Shown piece by piece: positions 1-30,342 of a DNA stretch of 30,342 bases. Numbering within the stretch: the first letter of the stretch is position 1; the number at the start of each line of letters is the position of its first letter. The notes under the pieces were generated by a model. That model was not told the origin of the DNA. It worked only from the letters and a program-made list of their open reading frames with translations, and made no database searches. The translations under genes were made by a program, and so were the position numbers. Source of the DNA: Paulinella micropora (Eukaryota; Cercozoa; Imbricatea; Euglyphida); the NCBI GenBank assembly GCA_009731375.1, contig BJOX01000005.1, positions 1,487,475 to 1,517,816 of the forward strand. The letters are read 5' to 3'.

Positions 1-33
<33 letters not shown>

Positions 34-37
34 CCTC

Positions 38-72
<35 letters not shown>

Positions 73-85
73 CTTCCTCTTTCTG

Positions 86-132
<47 letters not shown>

Positions 133-390
133 CTCTCTCTCTCTCTGTCTCTCTCTCTCTCTCACACACACACACATACAAGCTACATAGACAAATAACT
201 CACTAACCATTGTATCTAACCCACATACATAGATAGATAACTCACTAACCATTGTACCTAACCCACATACATACAACGTACATAGATAGATAACTGTAGT
301 AGCACAATCCAACCTACATACATAAATACATACACACATACATAAATACATACACACATACATACACACATACATACATACATATATGCA
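1..390. repeat. CT-rich array, then ACAT array with a short direct repeat
   Basis: Positions 1-163 are CT with CTTT interruptions. From about 170 the sequence is ACAC/ACAT. A direct repeat (AACTCACTAACCATTGTA and its flank) occurs at about 198 and 240. No gene is seen. Confidence 0.9.
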
Positions 391-1628
391 TTACCTTTCC
401 AAGCAATTAGGACAGATCGGGAGTTCAAGATACATACATACATACATATATACATACATACATACATACATACATGCATACATACATACATATATACATA
501 CACATTACCTTTCCAAGCAATTAGGACAGGTCGGGAGTTCAAGATACATACATATATACATACATACATACATACATACATACATTACATACATACATAC
601 ATACATACATACATGCATACATACATACATACATACACATTACCTTTCCAAGCAATTAGGACAGGTCGGGGGTTCCAGATACATACATATATACATACAT
701 ACATACATACATACATACATAAATATATACATACATACATACATACATACACATTACCTTTCCAAGCAATTAGGACAGGTCGGGAGTTCAAGATACATAC
801 ATATATACATACATACATACATACATACATACATACAGACATACATACATACATACGTACATGCATTCATACATACATACATACAAATTACCATTCCAAG
901 CAATTAGGACAGGTCGGGAGATCAAGATACATACACATATACATACATACATACATACATACATACATACATACATACATGCATACATACATACACAAAT
1001 TACCTTTCCAAGCAATTAGGACAGGTCGGGAGTTCAAGATACATACATATATACATACATAAATACATACACACATACACACATACATACATACATACAT
1101 ACATACACACATGCATACATACATACATACATACATACATACATACATACATACATGCATACATGCATACATACATACACATTACCTTTCCAAGCAATTA
1201 GGACAGGTCGGGAGTTCAAGATACATACATACATACATACATACATACATACATGCATACATGCATGCATACATACATGCATACGTACATACATACATAC
1301 ATACATACATACATACATACATGCATACATACATACATACATACATAGTTCAAGATACATACATACATACATACATACATACATACATACATACATACAT
1401 ACATACATACATGCATGCATGCATACATGCATACGTACATACATACATACATACATACATACATACATGCATACATACATACATACATACAAATTACCTT
1501 TCCAAGCAATTAGGACAGGTCGGGAGTTCAAGATACATACATATATACAGACATACATACATACATACATACATACATACATACATACACATTACCTTTC
1601 CAAGCAATTAGGACAGGTCGGAAGTTCA
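391..1628 (+). repeat. Nine copies of a 41-bp unit spaced by ACAT arrays
   Basis: The unit begins TTACCTTTCCAAGCAATTAG and ends GGGAGTTCAAGATAC. Copies start at 391, 505, 640, 754, 888, 1000, 1182, 1494 and 1592, with a fragment at 1348. Spacers are ACAT arrays of 57 to about 270 bp. Copies differ by single substitutions. The spacers are low-complexity. Confidence 0.95.
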
Positions 1629-1639
1629 GCAACCTGTAC

Positions 1640-1950
1640 CTGTGTATGTATGTATGTATGTATGTATGTATGTATGTATGTATGTATGTATGCATGTATG
1701 TATGTGTGTATGCATGTATGTATGTATGCATGTATGCATGTATGCATGTATGTATGTATGCATGTATGCATGTATGCATGTATGCATGTATGCGTGCATG
1801 TATGTATGCATGTATACATGTATGCATGTATGCATGCATGTATGTATGTATGTATGTATGTATGTATGTATGCATGTATGCATGTATGCATGCATGTATG
1901 TATGTATGCACGCATGCATGTATGTATGTATGTATGTATGTATGTATGTA
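1640..1950 (+). repeat. TATG array with CATG variants
   Basis: Tetranucleotide TATG with interspersed GCATG. It is the reverse complement of the ACAT motif in the array just before it, so motif strand flips at about 1629-1640. Confidence 0.95.
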
Positions 1951-1986
1951 TGGACCTCCTCAGGGCCAGCCGCTTTTGCTCTTTCC

Positions 1987-2007
1987 TATAGATAGATAGA
2001 TAGATAT

Positions 2008-2073
<66 letters not shown>
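1987..2073 (+). repeat. GATA array next to element S
   Basis: About twenty GATA units running into the 3' end of an antisense element S; read on the minus strand it is the element's TATC tail. Confidence 0.9.
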
Positions 2074-2211
2074 GAGATATCGACTAATGTCAGAAAAAAG
2101 GAGCTTCTGATTTCGTCAACCAAGGAAGTCTGTGGGTAAAGTATTAACCCGATGCCCAGCTAAGCCGTGATGTTTGCACGGAAGGGACTGATACAGGCGA
2201 TACCAAAGCTC
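2074..2211 (-). mobile_element. Element S copy 1 (cut by gap)
   Basis: Reverse complement of the 3' part of the dispersed element found again near 14691, 15405, 22325 and 29225. Its 3' end is GATATCTCATC followed by TATC. The other end runs into the gap at 2212. Confidence 0.9.
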
Positions 2212-2457
2212 NNNNNNNNNNNNNNNNNNNNNNNNNNNNNNNNNNNNNNNNNNNNNNNNNNNNNNNNNNNNNNNNNNNNNNNNNNNNNNNNNNNNNNNNN
2301 NNNNNNNNNNNNNNNNNNNNNNNNNNNNNNNNNNNNNNNNNNNNNNNNNNNNNNNNNNNNNNNNNNNNNNNNNNNNNNNNNNNNNNNNNNNNNNNNNNNN
2401 NNNNNNNNNNNNNNNNNNNNNNNNNNNNNNNNNNNNNNNNNNNNNNNNNNNNNNNNN
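2212..2457. other. Assembly gap
   Basis: A run of N. It joins element S on the left to a GATA array on the right, so the missing part is probably repeat. True size is unknown. Confidence 1.
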
Positions 2458-3405
<948 letters not shown>

Positions 3406-3581
3406 CTTGTGGTCCAGCAAGAATGTCCGCCATATGCTGTCACTGATATTTTCCATCGATGTTACCGCCGGCCCGTCCTCATTGCCGATATTTGCGGCAA
3501 AATTGCCGATATTTGCGGCAGTAGCCGGGGGATGGCCTGGCGGGGCCGGCTCGGGTTTCTTCCAAGGCAGGTAGATCAGGT
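3406..3581 (-). CDS. Probable next exon (c) of the BRAP2/ETP1-like gene
   Basis: Acceptor CGTTAG after a TTA array, donor GTCTAT at the start of a TATC array (minus strand). The frame is open for 58 codons after two bases that complete the Asp codon from exon b. Encodes LIYLPWKKPEPAPPGHPPAT, then a tandem AANIGN repeat, and ends SMENISDSIWRTFLLDHK. No known domain is recognised; in the family this is the linker between the RRM-like domain and the RING. It could instead belong to another gene. Confidence 0.5.
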
Positions 3582-3584
3582 CTA

Positions 3585-3587
3585 ACG

Positions 3588-3626
<39 letters not shown>

Positions 3627-3658
3627 GTAGTATAGTAATAGTAAAAGTAATAATAATA

Positions 3659-3724
<66 letters not shown>

Positions 3725-3739
3725 TAATAATAATAATAG

Positions 3740-3773
<34 letters not shown>

Positions 3774-3785
3774 AATAACAATAAC

Positions 3786-3832
<47 letters not shown>

Positions 3833-4026
3833 TGTATCTCCTGCCAATTGCTGAGCCAAAAGGCCATGTGCATCCAGTCCTCCATTCCATAAGGAAAGTC
3901 TCCGCACCAATCGGTGGAATAAAGGAAGTGACGGCATAGAACATTACTCTAGGAGCTTTATACCAATCAGCCCATTGAAAAGGACCAATGGCCTATGTAC
4001 TCCCTAATAATAATGATAATAATAAC

Positions 4027-4079
<53 letters not shown>

Positions 4080-4090
4080 TAATAATAATA

Positions 4091-4123
<33 letters not shown>

Positions 4124-4125
4124 AT
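3585..4125 (-). mobile_element. Element X copy 1 between TTA arrays
   Basis: Positions 3836-4006 are the reverse complement of 11302-11473 with few changes; it begins AGGGAGTACATAGGCCAT on the minus strand and ends GGCAGGAGATAC. TAA/TTA arrays lie on both sides (3585-3835 and 4003-4125). It lies in the intron between exons b and c of the BRAP2-like gene, in the sense orientation. Confidence 0.9.
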
Positions 4126-4336
4126 AAGTCAGTTAGTCAGTTAGTTAGTTAGTAAGTTAGTTAGTTAGTTAGTTGGTTAGTTACTTAGTTAGTTGGTTAG
4201 TTAGTTAGTTAGTTGGTTAGTTAGTTAGGTAGTTAGTTAGTTATAGGTAGATGCATAGATAGATAAATAGATAGGTAGATAGATAGATGGATAGATAGAT
4301 AGATAAATAGATAAATAGGTTGAGAGAGCGAGAGAG

Positions 4337-4381
<45 letters not shown>

Positions 4382-4505
4382 GAGAGAGAGAGAGAGAGGA
4401 AGAGAGAGGGAGAGAAGGGAGAGAGAGGGAGAGTGAGGGAGAGAGAGGGAGAGAGAGGGAGAGAGGGAGAGAGGAAGGGAGGGAGGGAGGGGAGGGGAGG
4501 GGAGG

Positions 4506-4584
<79 letters not shown>

Positions 4585-4618
4585 CGCGAGAGAGAGCGAG
4601 AGAGAGAGCGAGAGAGAG

Positions 4619-4662
<44 letters not shown>
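4126..4662 (+). repeat. TTAG, GATA and GA arrays
   Basis: TTAG units at 4126-4230, GATA units at about 4250-4318, then GA with GAGC and GGGA blocks to 4662. Read on the minus strand, the GA block starts directly after the exon b donor. Confidence 0.92.
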
Positions 4663-4664
<2 letters not shown>

Positions 4665-4667
4665 GAC

Positions 4668-4761
4668 CGGCCAGGCAAACCACAAGGCACAGCTCAGGCT
4701 TTGTACTCACAAATGGTATGCAGTTCACAGACTCCACGAACGCCTTCGAGTCCGTCACAGT
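4668..4761 (-). CDS. BRAP2/ETP1-like protein, exon b
   Basis: Acceptor TGTGCAG. A 64-bp intron with a CTAAC branch-like motif separates it from exon a. Encodes TVTDSKAFVESVNCIPFVST and KPELCLVVCLA, matching the BRAP2 pattern ADEFY..FNG..FNS.EPEVCHVVYV. I place the donor at GTCGTC, where the CT array begins, because it leaves phase 1 and joins exon c in frame. The stronger-looking GTGAGTA 44 bases earlier would cut the conserved KPELC segment. Confidence 0.68.
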
Positions 4762-4825
4762 CTGCACAACGCATCGTAGTGCTCAATACAGGTTAGAAAA
4801 CGCCAGAAGGAGACCAATGGCGTAC

Positions 4826-5005
4826 CTTGAAGTGAAGTAGGGCAGAATGTTGCGCTGTCACCACATCCACGACCTGCCTAGCGTGTTCCAGCTTGTCCAC
4901 TGAGACACCACCCCATTGTAACAGGCGGTCGAGAGGCCAGCTCGATGGGTAGGCAAGAATAAGAACCGTGGTACTTTCGTTCGAAGAGGTGGACCCCACG
5001 TTCAC
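4826..5005 (-). CDS. BRAP2/ETP1-like protein, exon a (RRM-like domain)
   Basis: On the minus strand, acceptor TTTTTAG and donor GTACGC bound 60 whole codons. The core STTVLILAYPSSWPLDRLLQ and the end VVTAQHSALLHFK follow the pattern of the BRAP2 N-terminal domain (L.ILAVP..M...DLL.F.......YMVLIKF). BRAP2 proteins are RING and UBP-zinc-finger ubiquitin ligases that restrain Ras/MAPK scaffolding in animals; ETP1 in yeast is the relative. The 5' exons would lie at higher coordinates, probably in the 5272-6100 gap. I see no RING or UBP finger in the window, so the assignment rests on this domain alone. Confidence 0.7.
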
Positions 5006-5039
5006 CTAAAAAGTTGTGAAGGACGTAGTGTATGAATGA

Positions 5040-5055
5040 GTTTATTATTATCGTT

Positions 5056-5089
<34 letters not shown>

Positions 5090-5090
5090 A

Positions 5091-5137
<47 letters not shown>

Positions 5138-5169
5138 TATTATTATTACTATTATTATTATTATTATTA
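5040..5169 (+). repeat. TTA array
   Basis: Trinucleotide TTA array preceding a tRNA-like SINE, the same order as at 11474-11598. Confidence 0.92.
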
Positions 5170-5170
5170 A

Positions 5171-5271
5171 TGGACACCGTGATAGCCCAGTGGTCAAGTT
5201 CTACCATCTGAGCCCTGTCGCCAGTTCGATTCCCGTCGGTGCCACCAGTATTTTCATTGAACATACCGATC
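5171..5271 (+). mobile_element. tRNA-like SINE module, copy 1 (cut by gap)
   Basis: Contains a Pol III box A-like TAGCCCAGTGGT at 5183 and box B-like AGTTCGATTCC at 5223, about 40 bases apart as in a tRNA. CGGTGCCACCA near its end resembles a tRNA acceptor end. The opposite acceptor strand (GACACCG) mispairs at one position and the T stem is poor, so it is a tRNA-derived repeat rather than a working tRNA gene. Near-identical to 11599-11700. Confidence 0.75.
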
Positions 5272-6100
5272 NNNNNNNNNNNNNNNNNNNNNNNNNNNNN
5301 NNNNNNNNNNNNNNNNNNNNNNNNNNNNNNNNNNNNNNNNNNNNNNNNNNNNNNNNNNNNNNNNNNNNNNNNNNNNNNNNNNNNNNNNNNNNNNNNNNNN
5401 NNNNNNNNNNNNNNNNNNNNNNNNNNNNNNNNNNNNNNNNNNNNNNNNNNNNNNNNNNNNNNNNNNNNNNNNNNNNNNNNNNNNNNNNNNNNNNNNNNNN
5501 NNNNNNNNNNNNNNNNNNNNNNNNNNNNNNNNNNNNNNNNNNNNNNNNNNNNNNNNNNNNNNNNNNNNNNNNNNNNNNNNNNNNNNNNNNNNNNNNNNNN
5601 NNNNNNNNNNNNNNNNNNNNNNNNNNNNNNNNNNNNNNNNNNNNNNNNNNNNNNNNNNNNNNNNNNNNNNNNNNNNNNNNNNNNNNNNNNNNNNNNNNNN
5701 NNNNNNNNNNNNNNNNNNNNNNNNNNNNNNNNNNNNNNNNNNNNNNNNNNNNNNNNNNNNNNNNNNNNNNNNNNNNNNNNNNNNNNNNNNNNNNNNNNNN
5801 NNNNNNNNNNNNNNNNNNNNNNNNNNNNNNNNNNNNNNNNNNNNNNNNNNNNNNNNNNNNNNNNNNNNNNNNNNNNNNNNNNNNNNNNNNNNNNNNNNNN
5901 NNNNNNNNNNNNNNNNNNNNNNNNNNNNNNNNNNNNNNNNNNNNNNNNNNNNNNNNNNNNNNNNNNNNNNNNNNNNNNNNNNNNNNNNNNNNNNNNNNNN
6001 NNNNNNNNNNNNNNNNNNNNNNNNNNNNNNNNNNNNNNNNNNNNNNNNNNNNNNNNNNNNNNNNNNNNNNNNNNNNNNNNNNNNNNNNNNNNNNNNNNNN
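5272..6100. other. Assembly gap
   Basis: A run of 829 N between the BRAP2-like gene and the mannosidase. It could hide 5' exons of the former. Confidence 1.
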
Positions 6101-6280
6101 GCTGAAGAGGAGGGTCGTTGCGCGCGTAGAAGATCTTAAACTCCGCATATGCTGGTTGATAGCCCAGGACCCAGCAGACACCAGATTGTTATGGGTGGGG
6201 TTTCGAGGCAGCTCTAGCAACCGCGCTTGGTGTATGCACTTGCACATTCGGTGACGTCTTGCAAGAGGTTGCTGGGACTG

Positions 6281-6446
6281 CGGAATAACCTCGGCTTAGT
6301 GCAGTCTTGCCCTCAGGAGCTCCATCGGTGGCCCCGATCATCAGGCGAGAGACTGACACGGGGGGGTGGAGGACCTCGAACAAGGGTATTGGAGGCTTAT
6401 GTCCGTTGAGGATATGCCATTAGCTGCATCAGTACGCCTCAGATAT
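6281..6446 (+). mobile_element. Dispersed element Z, copy 1
   Basis: Matches the reverse complement of 30177-30342 over about 165 bases with some substitutions and small indels. It ends in a TTA array (6447-6490), as does the other copy. Positions 6101-6280 may be its 5' part, because the other copy runs out of the window here. Identity unknown. Confidence 0.8.
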
Positions 6447-6490
6447 AGTATTATTATTATTATTATTGTTATTATTATTATTATTATTAT

Positions 6491-7491
6491 TTTATTACAG
6501 TAAGCAAGGCTTAATGAGAAAGAGACGAGAGAAAAATAAAGAAGAGCTTTGTATTTTTTTTTTGTTGTTGTTGTTGTTGCCATTTTTCGCTTGCACGATG
6601 GGACCTGTCGCCTAAAAAGATGCACCTTGCCGTTGATAGTATCATACCAATTCCCTTGCGCCCATTTCTGCCCGACAATCCGCTCTCCATCGTTCTTTCT
6701 CCCTTTCCTGGAATGGACAGGATCACTGTTCCTCCGTTTGGAGACTTGTTGAATGACTGCAGCGAAGCTCATGTGACTTCTGCCCGTGCCTCAAGACAGC
6801 TGAGACACAAAAACAGGGCGAAAATATTCCCTGTGTGGTCTCTTCCTTTCTCACTTTCTTTTCCAACAAATTACAGTAAACAGGCCGTTGCTTGCAGACA
6901 AAACTGGTAATAATTACAGTAAACAGGCCGATGATACAGCAGAAAGTGGAAAAAATGATGTTTGTGTCTAGAAGGTTGGGATAAAACAGCAGGTCTTTCT
7001 TTGAAACCAATCAATGTGAGCTGTTGGAAAGATACTGCTGTTGTCAGAGCGTTCAGTTTGCCTGGGAACATGAGATATGGGTGTGTAAAGTTTTACGCAA
7101 ACAAGAGTGGAGAAGCCACTGACCCTGAGTTGTCTGAGAGAAATTGGCTCTGTGAAAACGACTAAAAACACACACATATCCTCTGTTTTCTAGACCTTTT
7201 CTCATTTTATTATTTCTGCCTGTTTTCTCTAGACCGTTCTCATTTTCTTAGTTCTGACTTTGGATGTGTTCACTGCTCATCATGAGACATCGAAATTGTC
7301 TGGAAGTAGCAACAACAAGACCTGCAACCCTCTTTTTTTGTGTGTGTGTGTGTGTGTGCGTGTGTGTGTGTGTTTTTGTGTGTGTGTGTGTGTGTGTGTT
7401 TTTTTTTTGGTTGTTGTTGTTGTTGTTGTTGTTTTGTTTGTTACTTTGTTTGTTTGTGTGTGTATGTGTGTGTGTTCACCCAAACAAACCT
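6491..7491. promoter_or_regulatory. Upstream region of the mannosidase gene
   Basis: Mostly unique sequence with no convincing exon. Two small direct repeats are present: AATTACAGTAAACAGGCCG at about 6871 and 6914, and a TTTTCTAGACC-type repeat at about 7187 and 7223. A GT/T-rich tract at 7334-7475 lies just before the start codon. It presumably holds the promoter and 5' UTR; I see no clear core promoter motif. Confidence 0.4.
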
Positions 7492-30069
<22,578 letters not shown>

Positions 30070-30094
30070 GTGATGAATAGTATATATATCGTAA

Positions 30095-30096
<2 letters not shown>

Positions 30097-30170
<74 letters not shown>

Positions 30171-30172
30171 TA
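30097..30172 (+). repeat. TAA array in intron 18
   Basis: Trinucleotide TAA array next to element Z copy 2; on the minus strand it is the TTA tail of that element. Confidence 0.92.
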
Positions 30173-30176
30173 CTTC

Positions 30177-30342
30177 CTCTAAGGCATACTGATGCAGCTG
30201 ATGGCACGATCCGTTTCCGGACATGAGCCTCCATGCCCTTGTTCGAGGTGCTCCATCCCCACCTAGTCAGTCTCTCGACTGATTATAGGGGCCACCGATG
30301 GAGCTCCTGAGGGCAAGACTACACTAAGCCGAGGTTATTCCG
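30177..30342 (-). mobile_element. Dispersed element Z, copy 2
   Basis: Reverse complement of 6281-6446 with some changes. It reaches the window end, so its 5' part is not seen. Confidence 0.8.

Noticed and set aside
391-1628. CRISPR-like regular array of 41-bp units
   Set aside because: Spacers are ACAT microsatellite of uneven length, no cas genes, and the window is eukaryotic.
1155-1991. Long open frames of YIHT/MYVC repeats (up to 278 codons)
   Set aside because: They are translations of ACAT/TATG arrays, open in several frames on both strands, with no splice or start context.
5171-5249. Functional tRNA gene
   Set aside because: Boxes A and B are present but the acceptor and T stems do not pair properly, and a near-identical second copy sits among TTA arrays; a tRNA-derived SINE fits better.
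6549-7165. Several 65-95 codon frames upstream of the mannosidase
   Set aside because: Overlapping on both strands, no domain, no matching splice phases to either gene.

Overview
The window is eukaryotic genomic DNA. It has short exons with GT-AG introns, and most of the length is microsatellite, minisatellite or decayed transposon. There is no operon-like structure and the long reading frames are almost all translated simple repeats. The organism is most likely a repeat-rich protist or alga; a chromerid or other alveolate relative would fit the intron style and the retroelement type, but that is a guess. All introns I can define use GT-AG, which argues against a dinoflagellate with relaxed donors.

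Two protein-coding genes can be read through the repeats. On the minus strand at 3406-5005, three exons encode a domain resembling the BRAP2/ETP1 N-terminal RRM-like domain (BRCA1-associated-protein family of ubiquitin ligases). On the plus strand, 18 exons from 7492 to 30069 splice in frame into the first 447 residues of a lysosomal-type alpha-mannosidase (glycoside hydrolase family 38). It starts with a signal peptide and carries the zinc ligands, the nucleophile Asp and the acid/base Asp at family-like spacing. The gene continues beyond the window. The two genes are divergent, with a gap (5272-6100) and about 1.4 kb of readable sequence between them.

Layout: 1-2071, CT, ACAT/TATG and GATA arrays, with nine copies of a 41-bp unit; 2072-3405, a decayed dispersed element (here 'element S'), a gap and GATA arrays; 3406-5005, BRAP2-like exons; 5006-7491, TTA arrays, a tRNA-like SINE, a gap, dispersed element Z and the upstream region of the mannosidase; 7492-30069, the mannosidase; 30070-30342, TAA array and the second copy of element Z. 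Intron 10 holds a decayed antisense non-LTR retrotransposon with a restriction-like endonuclease domain. Intron 16 holds a 1.1-kb non-autonomous mariner-like element.

The most unusual thing is the behaviour of the mannosidase introns. Nearly all are arrays of simple repeats that run up to the splice sites. Beside at least six exons (3, 9, 10, 15, 16, 17) lie extra truncated copies of that exon embedded in the arrays. Copies upstream mostly carry the exon's 5' part with its acceptor; copies downstream carry the 3' part with the following intron start. Exons 8 and 12 are each bracketed by complementary repeat arrays. The non-LTR element and element S share the same 3' end and TATC tail, which suggests a LINE/SINE pair that may seed the GATA/TATC arrays.
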